From NCBI GenBank assembly GCA_963728365.1, contig CAVSJI010000003.1, positions 186,001 through 250,000 on the forward strand: a DNA stretch of 64,000 nucleotides, given 5' to 3'. The position numbers and the translations under genes are program-made. Under the pieces are notes generated by a model. It ran no database searches and was not told where the DNA came from. It was given only the letters and a program-made list of their open reading frames with translations. Shown here piece by piece: positions 46,427-56,300 of the stretch (position 1 is the stretch's first letter; every line of letters starts with the position of its first letter). Source of the DNA: VRUE01 sp963728365 (GTDB lineage: Bacteria; Actinomycetota; Thermoleophilia; Solirubrobacterales; 70-9).

Positions 46427-47128
46427 GTGATCAGGCAGGCGCACGCCTATATGACGGGCGCGCTCTCAGGCACTGCGCTCGTGGGCGCGGCGGTGGTCGC
46501 CTTCGTCGTCATCGTCTCGTTCCAGGCGCTGCGCGACTGGCCCCTGGCCGGGCTCGGCGGCGGCGACAGCAGCTCGGTCTCGGATGGGCATGCGGCCGGC
46601 GGCGGCGCGGCTCAGCCCACTGCCGGCGCGCGGGCGGCCGGCGCGACGGGCGCGGCCGCGACGCGCCGAGGCGCCGGCCCCGGAGCGGGCGCCCACGGCC
46701 GCAACTCCGGCAGCGCCGGCCTCGGCGCTGCCCCTTCGCCCCCCACCGGCAACCCCGTCGCCGAAGCACCGACGTCGGCCGGCGGCGGCAGCGGCGGTGG
46801 GGCCCGGCCATCTCCGGCCTCCTCGCCCGCGTCGAGCCCGGCATCCGGGTCGAACGGAGGCGCGGGCAGCGGCGCCGGCTCGCAGGGCGGCTCGGGGACG
46901 CGCGCCGCCGGCGGCTCGTCGGGATCGACCTCCGGCGCAGTGACCGGCGCGGTCAACGAAACGGTCAAAGGCGTCGACGAAGCGACCGGCGGGACGCTCG
47001 GCGAAGCCGGCGCCACCGAGGCCGTCGAAGAAACCGTCAGTGGCGTCGCCGGGCCGGAATCGACCGTCGGAAAAACGGTCGACGAAACCGTCGAAGCGGT
47101 CAAAGGCCTGCGCGACGGCAACCGCTAG
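46427..47128 (+). CDS. Low-complexity Ala/Gly/Ser-rich membrane-anchored protein
   Basis: A 233-residue protein. One membrane helix near the N-terminus (GTALVGAAVVAFVVIVSFQA) is followed by about 120 residues of Gly/Ala/Ser/Pro repeats with no predicted fold, then a C-terminal segment of short repeats built on VxETVxGV (AVNETVKGVDEATGG, EAVEETVSGVAG, KTVDETVEAVKG). It should be extracytoplasmic and could span the cell wall. I do not recognise a family. The GTG at 46427 follows a perfect hairpin. Confidence 0.65.
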   Translation: MIRQAHAYMTGALSGTALVGAAVVAFVVIVSFQALRDWPLAGLGGGDSSSVSDGHAAGGGAAQPTAGARAAGATGAAATRRGAGPGAGAHGRNSGSAGLGAAPSPPTGNPVAEAPTSAGGGSGGGARPSPASSPASSPASGSNGGAGSGAGSQGGSGTRAAGGSSGSTSGAVTGAVNETVKGVDEATGGTLGEAGATEAVEETVSGVAGPESTVGKTVDETVEAVKGLRDGNR

Positions 47129-47164
47129 CCGCGGCTCGGCTCTCAACCGTCACAATGCCCGCCT

Positions 47165-48484
47165 ATGTCTGCGGAGGCGGATCACATCGCAGCGGGCGCG
47201 GTCGCGGACCCGATCTCCGGTTCCGCCGTCTACCCGGCGGGCAGCCGGGTAAACGAGCGAGGGCATCTCGAGGTCGGCGGATGCGATGTCGTCGAGTTGG
47301 CCGAGGAGTTCGGCACACCCGCCTACGTCTACGCCGAGGACGACCTGCGCGCCCGCGCCCGCGCCTACAGCGAGGCCTTCGAGCGGCGCACCGACCGCTT
47401 CGAGGTGCTCTTCGCCAGCAAGTCGCTGCCCTGCACGGCCGCCTACCGGCTCTTCGCCGAGGAGGGGCTCTCGGTCGACGTCGCCTCCGGCGGCGAGCTG
47501 CACATGGCCCTGCGCGCGGGCTTCGACCCGGCGCGCATCCACATGCACGGCAACAACAAGAGCGAGGAGGAAATCCTCTTCGCCGCCCGCTCCGGCGTCG
47601 GCCACCTGATCCTCGACTCCTTCGACGAGATCGAGCGCTGCGAGCGGCTGCTCGACTCGCCTCGGCCGGTGCTGATCCGTGTCACTCCCGGGATCAAGCC
47701 CTCGACCCACGACTACGTGCAGACCGGCCAGCTCGACTCGAAGTTCGGCTTCGGGCTGGAGGACGGCCTCGCCGCGCGCGCGATCGAGCGGGTCCTGGGC
47801 TCCGACGTGCTCGAGCTGAAGGGGCTGCACGCCCACATCGGCTCGCAGATCTTCGAGCTCGAGTCCTACACGCTGGCGATCCGCGCGCTCGGCGATCTGG
47901 CCGGCGAGTGGTGCGAGGTGGTCAACGTCGGTGGCGGCCTCGGTATCGCCTACACCGCAGACGACGAGCCCCCCTCGATCGACTCCTACGTCGACGTCAA
48001 GGTGCGCGGCGTCGCCGAGGTCTTCGGCGAGGACGCGCGCATTCTGATCGAGCCGGGCCGCTCGTTGGTCGGCAACGCCGGGATCACCGCCTACCGCGTC
48101 GGCACGGTCAAGGAGATCCCCGGCATCCGCACCTACGTCGCCGTCGACGGCGGCATGTCCGACAACCTGCGGCCGATGCTCTACGGCTCGCGCTACGAGG
48201 CCCTGATCGCCGACCGCGCCGCTGCCCGCGCCGAAAGCCCGGCGACGATCGCCGGCATGCACTGCGAGTCCGGCGACATCGTCGTCCGCGAGGCGCTGCT
48301 CGCCGACCCCGCCGTCGGCGACGTGCTGGTCACCCCGGCGACCGGCGCCTACGGGTACGCGATGGCCAGCAACTACAACGGCGTGCCGCGGCCGCCGGTG
48401 GTCTTCTGCCGCGGCGGGGACGCGCGTGCCGTGGTGCGGCGCGAGACCTACGAGGACCTCACCTCCCGCGATCTGGATGGCTGA
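47165..48484 (+). CDS. lysA: Diaminopimelate decarboxylase
   Basis: PLP enzyme making L-lysine from meso-diaminopimelate; 439 residues. The PLP lysine is in EVLFASKSLPCTAAYRLFAE, the phosphate-binding segment is NVGGGLGIAYTADDEP, and EPGRSLVGNAGITAYRVGT follows. The partner-subunit Cys is in HCESGDIVV. The early segment TPAYVYAEDDLRARAR is typical. The last eight bases overlap the next gene. It heads a lysine/threonine operon of four genes: lysA, hom, thrC and thrB. Confidence 0.95.
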   Translation: MSAEADHIAAGAVADPISGSAVYPAGSRVNERGHLEVGGCDVVELAEEFGTPAYVYAEDDLRARARAYSEAFERRTDRFEVLFASKSLPCTAAYRLFAEEGLSVDVASGGELHMALRAGFDPARIHMHGNNKSEEEILFAARSGVGHLILDSFDEIERCERLLDSPRPVLIRVTPGIKPSTHDYVQTGQLDSKFGFGLEDGLAARAIERVLGSDVLELKGLHAHIGSQIFELESYTLAIRALGDLAGEWCEVVNVGGGLGIAYTADDEPPSIDSYVDVKVRGVAEVFGEDARILIEPGRSLVGNAGITAYRVGTVKEIPGIRTYVAVDGGMSDNLRPMLYGSRYEALIADRAAARAESPATIAGMHCESGDIVVREALLADPAVGDVLVTPATGAYGYAMASNYNGVPRPPVVFCRGGDARAVVRRETYEDLTSRDLDG

Positions 48485-49696
48485 GCCGCTTCGCATCGGG
48501 CTGCTTGGCCGCGGCACGGTCGGCGGCGCCTTCGCCAAGCTTGTCGAGGCGCGCGCCGGCGCGGTCGAGGCGGCGACCGGCCGGCGACCGGAGATCGCCG
48601 GGGTCCTCACCAGGGACGAAGGCGAGTTCGAGCCGATCCTCGAGCGCTCGAACCTGATCGTCGAGCTGATCGGCGGCACCGACCCGGCGCGCGACTACGT
48701 CGCCCGGGCGCTGCGCGCCGGCCGTCCGGTGGTCACCGCCAACAAGCAACTGCTCGCCCAGCACGGTGAGGAGCTCTTCGACATCGCCCGGGAGGCGGGC
48801 GTGCAGCTGCGCTTCGAGGCCGCCGTCGCCGGGGTGATCCCGATCGTGCGGGTGATCCAGGAGAGCTTCGGGGTCACCGAGATCGCCAAGGTCTTCGGCA
48901 TCGTCAACGGCACCACGAACTTCATCCTCACCGAGATGGCGGCCAGCGGCGCCCCCTTCGAGGAGGTTCTCGCGCGCGCCCAGGAGCTCGGCTACGCCGA
49001 GGCCGACCCGACCGACGACGTCAACGGCGCCGACGCGGCGGCGAAGATGGCGGTTCTCGCGCGGCTCGCCTTCCACACGCCGGTCACCCTCGACGAGGTC
49101 TCCTTTGAGGGCATCGAGCGGATCGAGCCCGACGACATCGCCTACGCGCGCGAGCTCGGCCTCTCGCTGAAGCTGCTCGGCGTCGCCGAACGCCGCGAGG
49201 GCGGCGTCAGCGTCCGCGTCTTCCCCTGCTTCCTCTACGGCGGCCACCCGCTGGCGCCCGTCGGAGGCCCGTTCAACGCGGTGATGGTCGAGGCGCCGGA
49301 GATCACCGAGGTGACGATGTCCGGGCCCGGCGCCGGCGGCGTGCAGACGGCCTCAGCGGTGCTCGGCGACGTGGTCTCGATCCTCAGCGGCGACGCGCCC
49401 GTGCACGAAGCCCGCGAGCGGCTGCCGATCGTCACCGACGTCGCCTCCTCCTTCTACCTGCACCTGGCGGTGGCGGACCTTCCCGGCGTGCTCGCCCAGG
49501 TGGCGACCGTGCTCGGCGATCACGACGTCTCGGTGAAGAGCGTCGTCCAGCAGGGGACCGGCGAGGACGCCCGCCTGGTGATGGTCCTGCACGAGTGCCT
49601 GGAGTCGCGCTTCTCGGCGGCGCTGGAGGCGATCGACGTGCTCGACGTGCTGCGCGCCCCGCCGCGTGCGATCCGCGTGATCGAAGAGGAGTTCGT

Positions 49697-49700
<4 letters not shown>
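48477..49700 (+). CDS. hom: Homoserine dehydrogenase
   Basis: NAD(P)H-dependent reduction of aspartate semialdehyde to homoserine, the branch point to threonine and methionine; 407 residues. RIGLLGRGTVGGAFAKLVEA is the nucleotide-binding motif. GIVNGTTNFILTEM and GYAEADPTDDVNGADAA are the substrate site, with the catalytic Lys in AAAKMAVLA. A C-terminal ACT domain (about 325-400, YLHLAVADLPGVLAQVATVL) is the usual threonine sensor. ATG at 48477 overlaps lysA by eight bases. Confidence 0.95.
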
Positions 49701-50731
<1,031 letters not shown>

Positions 50732-50783
50732 GGGCACGGGTGGGTACGGATCTCAATGCCGGCTGGTACTGGGGCTCGTAGCG

Positions 50784-51665
50784 ATGACCTCGCGACGGAG
50801 GCTCGTCCGCGTTCCCGCCTCCTCGGCCAACCTTGGGCCGGGGTATGACGTGCTCGCCGCCGCGGTCTCGCTCTTCCTCGAGCTGGAGGTCGAGGAGGCA
50901 GGCGACTTCTCGTTCGACCCCGGCGGGCTGGATGTGCCGACCGGGCGCGACAACCTGATCGTGCGGGCTTTCGAGGCGCTGCGTCCGGCGGACGGCATCG
51001 CCTTCCGGCTGAAGAGCGAGATTCCCCTGGCGCGGGGACTCGGTTCCAGCGCGGCGGCGATCGTCGCAGGCCTCTACGCCGTCGACCACCTCTTCGAGCT
51101 GGGTCTTTCGAAGGAGGACTTCCTGGCGTGTGCTACCGAGATCGAGGGACATCCGGACAACGTCGCCGCGGCTATCTACGGCGGCTTTGTGATCTGTGGC
51201 GCGGGGAAGGGCGAAGGGCCGACCGCCGCGCGTTTCGACCCGCCGAGCGGCCTCGAGGGCATCGCCGTGATTCCCGGGGAGGAGGTCTCGACCGAGAGCG
51301 CCCGCGAGGCGATCCCGGTTGAGCTGCCGCTCACCGACGCGATCGCGAACGTCTCCGCGGCCGCCCGCCTGGTCCTTGGCCTGCAGCGCGCGGACCTCGA
51401 CCTCATTGCCGCGGGTCTCGCCGACCGCATCCACCAAGAGCGCCGCCGCGACCTTTATCCCCGCTCGATGGAGCTCGTCGACTCGGCCCGCGATCTCGGC
51501 GCCTTGGGCGCGACGATCTCCGGCGCCGGCCCGACCGTCCTCGTCTGGACCACCTGGCAGGACGCCGGCAAGGTCGCCGAGGCCCTCGAATCCCGCTGCG
51601 CCGGCTGGGCGGAAGTCCGCCGCCTCCCCTTCAGCCCCCACGGCGCCGACGTCCCCGAGCTGTAG
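50784..51665 (+). CDS. thrB: Homoserine kinase
   Basis: GHMP-family kinase phosphorylating homoserine with ATP; 293 residues. The N-terminal PASSANLGPGYDVLAAAVSL and the phosphate loop PLARGLGSSAAAIVAGL are the family signatures, and GATISGAGPTVLVW is the C-terminal motif. The typical order thrA/hom-thrC-thrB of actinobacteria is kept, with a 52-base gap after thrC. A family A palindrome follows. Confidence 0.95.
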   Translation: MTSRRRLVRVPASSANLGPGYDVLAAAVSLFLELEVEEAGDFSFDPGGLDVPTGRDNLIVRAFEALRPADGIAFRLKSEIPLARGLGSSAAAIVAGLYAVDHLFELGLSKEDFLACATEIEGHPDNVAAAIYGGFVICGAGKGEGPTAARFDPPSGLEGIAVIPGEEVSTESAREAIPVELPLTDAIANVSAAARLVLGLQRADLDLIAAGLADRIHQERRRDLYPRSMELVDSARDLGALGATISGAGPTVLVWTTWQDAGKVAEALESRCAGWAEVRRLPFSPHGADVPEL

Positions 51666-51676
51666 CCGTCCACCGG

Positions 51677-51729
51677 CCGAACTGCATCAACTTCTCTACC
51701 TGCTGGGAGGAAAAGTCGATGCGGTTCGG
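51677..51729. repeat. Family A palindrome, copy 2
   Basis: CCGAACTGCATCAACTT with a near-complement ending GATGCGGTTCGG; 53 bp with a few mismatches. The left arm and the core CTACCTGCTGGGAGG closely follow copy 1 at 2391-2445. It starts 11 bases after the thrB stop. Confidence 0.78.
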
Positions 51730-51749
51730 TCGTCTTGAGGGTATGGTCG

Positions 51750-52127
51750 GTGGCAGTGGCCGGTTACACGATCAAGCACCGGGACGAGTTCGAGTCGATG
51801 GAGGGGTCGGGGGACTCGACCTGGCGGCTGGCGCGCAAGGCGCTGGGGACGTCGGCTTTTGGCTTCAACCTGGTCGAAATTGAGCCGGGCGGCCAGATTC
51901 CCGAGCACGACGAGGCCCGTAGCGGCCAGGTTGAGCTCTACGCGATCCTCGAAGGCGAGGCGGTTCTGAGGATCGAGGGCGAGGACCATCCGGCGCCCGC
52001 CGGCACCTTCGCCTCGATCGAGCCTCCCGCCAGCCGCACGATCCTCAACCGCTCCGACGCCAAGGTCACCGCGATGCTGGTCGGCGTTCAACCCGAGGGC
52101 GGCTACGAGCCGATGTCGTGGGCCTGA
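51750..52127 (+). CDS. Cupin-domain protein
   Basis: A small single-domain cupin of about 125 residues. GGQIPEHDEARSGQVELYAI has the His/Glu metal ligands of cupin motif 1, and PAPAGTFASIEPPASRTIL is motif 2, without the usual His. The start is unsettled: GTG at 51750 or 51756, or TTG at 51735. A metal-binding or sensor role is likely, but no reaction can be named. It lies one base before the propeller gene and probably shares its transcript. Confidence 0.65.
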   Translation: MAVAGYTIKHRDEFESMEGSGDSTWRLARKALGTSAFGFNLVEIEPGGQIPEHDEARSGQVELYAILEGEAVLRIEGEDHPAPAGTFASIEPPASRTILNRSDAKVTAMLVGVQPEGGYEPMSWA

Positions 52128-52128
52128 G

Positions 52129-53175
52129 ATGACCAGGCGACTCGGCATGGCGATCGTGCTGCTCGGGGTCGCGGTCCTGGCGGTTCCCGCCGCGGCGCAG
52201 GCGACGCTCGCCTTCACTCGCAACCCGCTGCACCCCGTCGTCTACGTGGCGAAGAACGACGGGTCGGGGGCGCGCAAGGTAGGGGCCGGCTCCAACCCGC
52301 GGGTCTCGCCGGACGGGCAGACGGTCGCCTTCTACCGCTTCGGCTCGGGCAGGAAGCCGGCCAAGCTGATGGTCGCGCCGACTGGCGGCGGCCCGGCGGC
52401 GCCGCTGGCGAAGAACTGGGAGGCGCCGTTCGTCTTCGCCTGGTCACCGGACTCGGCCGCGGTTGCCGTGCTGCTCGGGCCGGACATCGGCAAGCAGCAC
52501 CTCACCCTGATCGAGGTGGCCGGCGGCGCCCGGGAAACGGTCGCCAGCGGATACTTCAACGGCGTCAGCTTTTCGCCGGGCGGCGGCCAGCTGGTCTTCG
52601 GGCGCTCCAACCAGGAATTCGGCTTCAAGGGCGACCTCTACCGCTACGTCATACCCGAACCGGGTCAGGTCTTCGTGCAGGCGCCGCATCCGGAACGCCT
52701 GACCACCGACCACCGTTCCTCGAGGCCGCTCTGGGGGCCCAACGAAACGATCGTCTTCGTCAAGCACCTCGGCGAAAAGCGGCGCAAGTACGGCCCCAAG
52801 AACGACCTCTACCTGATGGATCCGGGCGGCGACGGCGTGCGGCGCTTGACGCACACCAAGGTCAACCCCCTCGTCCAGGGCCTGACGCCGACCGCCTGGT
52901 CGAACAGCGGCAAGCAGCTGCTCACCGAGTTCGGCGGCCAGGACACGACCTACGCGGTCACCGTCAACCCGAAGACCGGCGCCGAACGGGCGCTGACCCG
53001 CGAACGCGAGGTGGGATTCGTCGGCACCGCGATCTCTCGTGACGGCAAGCTCGTCCTCGGCAGCATCGGCGGCTTCGAACCGGGGCCCGGACACAAGGTC
53101 GTCAGCATCCCCTACAAGGGGGGCAAGCCCAGGGTGCTCGCCAAGAACGCCTCCGAACCGGACTGGAACCGCTGA
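52129..53175 (+). CDS. Secreted beta-propeller protein (PD40/TolB-like)
   Basis: A 348-residue exported protein. The signal peptide GMAIVLLGVAVLAVPAAAQA has AQA near the cleavage site. The mature protein is a series of WD40-like PD40 blades: NPRVSPDGQTVAFYRF, FAWSPDSAAVAVLL, GVSFSPGGGQLVFGRS, PTAWSNSGKQLLTEF and SRDGKLVLGSIG. Such proteins bind wall or envelope components; the ligand is unknown. It begins one base after the cupin stop. Confidence 0.8.
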   Translation: MTRRLGMAIVLLGVAVLAVPAAAQATLAFTRNPLHPVVYVAKNDGSGARKVGAGSNPRVSPDGQTVAFYRFGSGRKPAKLMVAPTGGGPAAPLAKNWEAPFVFAWSPDSAAVAVLLGPDIGKQHLTLIEVAGGARETVASGYFNGVSFSPGGGQLVFGRSNQEFGFKGDLYRYVIPEPGQVFVQAPHPERLTTDHRSSRPLWGPNETIVFVKHLGEKRRKYGPKNDLYLMDPGGDGVRRLTHTKVNPLVQGLTPTAWSNSGKQLLTEFGGQDTTYAVTVNPKTGAERALTREREVGFVGTAISRDGKLVLGSIGGFEPGPGHKVVSIPYKGGKPRVLAKNASEPDWNR

Positions 53176-53214
53176 GGCCGAAATTCGGCGCTATTTGCAG
53201 GAAATCGGCAATTC

Positions 53215-53245
53215 TTGCCGATAGGCGTTTTCGCCGCCCTATACT
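53215..53245 (+). promoter_or_regulatory. Probable gltB promoter
   Basis: TATACT at 53240-53245 is a good -10. TTGCCG at 53215-53220, 19 bases away, is the likely -35, overlapping a perfect hairpin ATCGGCA-TGCCGAT at about 53204-53222. The gltB ribosome-binding site GGGAGG lies at 53297-53302, about 55 bases after the predicted start site. Confidence 0.5.
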
Positions 53246-53307
53246 TCTCGGACCGTCAACCCGTCGCGCGCCCGCTCGAAGAAGGCGCGGAACCCGGGAG
53301 GTAAAAC

Positions 53308-56300
53308 GTGTCTCAAAGCCAGTCCCGTGATCGTCACGGCGAGGGCAGTGTCGCCCGCTACTCGCCAGAGCGCCCGTACCGGCCGCTCGTCTCCCCACCC
53401 AGCGTCGAGGACAAGGACGCCTGCGCGATCTACGCCTCGGTGCGCAAGGACGCGACGCCGAGCCACCACCCGATCGAGCTGGCGATTCCGGCGCTGCAGA
53501 AGATGCTCCACCGCGCCGGCAACGTCGACGGCGAGGGTGACGGATGCGGGCTGCTGCTCGACCTGCCGCGCAAGATCTGGGCCGAGGAGGTGCGCGCCGG
53601 CGGCCACGACCCCTCGCTGACCCTCGATGACGCCTTCGCCGCAGCCCACGTCTTCATCGAGCGCTCCCAGGACCTCGAGCGGATTCAGCACGACGCCCGC
53701 GAGCTGCTGCGCGAGGGCGGCTTCCGCATCCTCGCCGAGCGGATCGGCGCGGTCGACTCCTCGGCCCTCGGCCCGACCGCGCGCGAGGAGGAGCCCCACT
53801 TCTGGCAGATCGCCGGCCTCGTCGCCGACGCCACCCGCCGCGACCGGGTCCTCTTCGACCTGCTGATCGAGCTCGAGCAGCGGCTCGACGTCCACGTCCC
53901 GTCCTTCTCGGCCACCACCTGCGTCTACAAGGTGATGGGCGCTCCGAAGATCCTCGGCGCGTACTACCCCGACCTGCTCGACGAGCGCTTCGAGACGATC
54001 GGCTGCTTCGGCCACAACCGCTACTCGACCAACACCTGGCCCTCCTTCAAGCGCGTCCAGCCGTTCTCGGTGCTCGGCCACAACGGCGAGATCAACACGA
54101 TCGCCCAGCTGCGCCAGGAGGCGAAAATGCTCGGCGTCCCGATCCGGCCGGGCTCCTCGGACTCGCAGGACCTCAACCGCACGATCAACACGCTGGTCAA
54201 CCGCGACGGCCTCAGTCTCGCCGAGGCGATGGAGATGGTCGTTCCGCCGATCGTCGAGGAGATCCGCCGCATGCCGGCGGATCTGCACAGCTTCTACATG
54301 TACCTGCACCAGGCGATGGGTCCCTTCGCCCAGGGCCCGGTGGCGCTGATCTCCCGCCATCACGACGAGTGCGTCTTCTCCTCCGACGCCCTCGGCCTGC
54401 GGCCGCTCTGGCAGGTGGAGACCGGCGAGGACTTCGTCTTCAGCTCCGAGCCCGGCGTCGTCCCGGTCGGCGCGATGACCGCCGAGCCGAAGCCGCTCGC
54501 CCCCGGCGAGAAGGCCCTGGTGACGATCGACCGCGAGGCGCGCCGCGCGTCGCTGCACCCGCACGACGCGATGCTGCGCATCGTCCGCGAGAGCTGGCTT
54601 GCCCGCAACGGCGCCGAGGAAGCCGCTGCCTACGACCGCGCGCTGGAGACCGGTGGACCGCTCGAGGGCGAGGAGGTGCCGGGCTATTCCGACGCCGGCC
54701 CCGAGGAGCCGGTCAAGGTCGCCGACCGCGTGCTGGCCGGCTTCGGCTGGCAGCGCGACGACGTCAAACTCGTCCAGCAGATGGCCTCCAACGGCTCCGA
54801 GCCGGTTGGCTCGCTCGGCTACGACGGCCCGCTCGCGGCGCTCTCGCCGGAGCGCCAGAACCTCGCCGACTACTTCAAGGAGACGGTCGCGGTCGTCACC
54901 AACCCGGCGATCGACCGCGAACGCGAGGTCGAGCACTTCTCGACCCGCACGGTCTTCGGCCGCCGCCCCTCGATCGAGGCGGCCGGAGTGGACACCGGCA
55001 CGGTCGAGACCGCCTTCCCGATCATCCTCGGCGGCCACCACGGCCTGGCGCCGCTCTCCGACAAGACCTACCGCCGGATCGCCCGCGAGCACCGCACCTA
55101 CCTGCTGGAGGACCTCTGGGAGGAGTTCCGTGGCCGCGCCGACGTGGTCGACATCTCGCTGCTCGAGTCCGAGACCACCCAGGGCGCGATCGAGCGGATC
55201 AAGCAGGAGGCGGTGAAGAAAGTCCGCGACGGCGCCGAGCTGCTGGTGCTCACCGACCGCACCGTCTACGACGCCGACCGCCGCTACCTCGATCCGCACC
55301 TGGCGACCTCCGCCGTCGACCAGGCCCTGAAGCAGTTCAAGGTCGAGACCGGCGAGGAGAATCTGCGCCGCCGCTGCGGCATCGTCCTGCGCTCCGCCGC
55401 GATCCGCAACGTCCACGACACGATGCTGGCCCTCGGCCTCGGCGCCAACGGCGTCTGCCCGTACACGATGGTCGAGGTGATCTGCGTCGAGGACTACGAG
55501 AACGACGTCTCCAACCTCTGCGCCGCGCTCGAGAAGGGCATGGAGAAAGTGATCTCGACGATCGGGATCCACGAGGTGCGCGGCTACGCGCGGCAGTTCT
55601 CCTCGATCGGGGTCAAGCCCGAGCTGGCCGAGATCTTCATGACCGAGGCCTTCGCGGCGTCGGAGCGGGGCGGGGTCGGCTTCGCCCAGCTCGACGAGGA
55701 CACCAACGAGCGTGCCCGCATCCTCTCCGGGGACGAGGACGCCAAACCGGCGAAGACGTTCCGCTTCTACCCCAAGGTCTACAAGGCGGCGATCGCCACC
55801 GCCAACGGCTCCGGCACCTACGAGGAGTACTCGCAGAAGGTTCGCGACCTGGAGGAGCAGAGCCCCGTCTCGATGCGCCACATCATGGCGCTGAAGGGCG
55901 ATCGCGAGCCGCTCGCCGACCCCTCGGCGGTCGATGCCGGCGTCGGCCTGCACGACTACCCGGTGGTGATCTCCTCGATGAGCTTCGGCTCGCAGTCCGA
56001 GCCCGCCTTCCGCGCCTATGCGGAGGCGGCGAAGTCGATCAACGTGCTCTGCGTCAACGGCGAGGGCGGCGAGATCCGCGACATGTACGGCCACTACCGC
56101 AAGTGGCGCGGCCAGCAGGTCGCCTCGGGTCGCTTCGGCGTCTCCGCCGAGATGCTCAACTCCTCCTACCTGGCCGAGATCAAGATCGGTCAGGGGGCGA
56201 AGCCGGGGGAGGGCGGTCATTTGCCCGGCAAGAAGGTCTCCGAGAAGGTCGCCGCGGCGCGTAACGCCTCGCCCGGCACCGACCTGATCTCACCGTCCAA

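Noticed and set aside
53239..56220. Very long open frame antisense to gltB, and similar long antisense frames opposite ftsH, clpC, lysS and the PlsC-GpsA gene
   Set aside because: In GC-rich DNA the reverse strand of a real gene often lacks stop codons. The translations are low-complexity, show no family motifs, and lie opposite genes with clear catalytic motifs.
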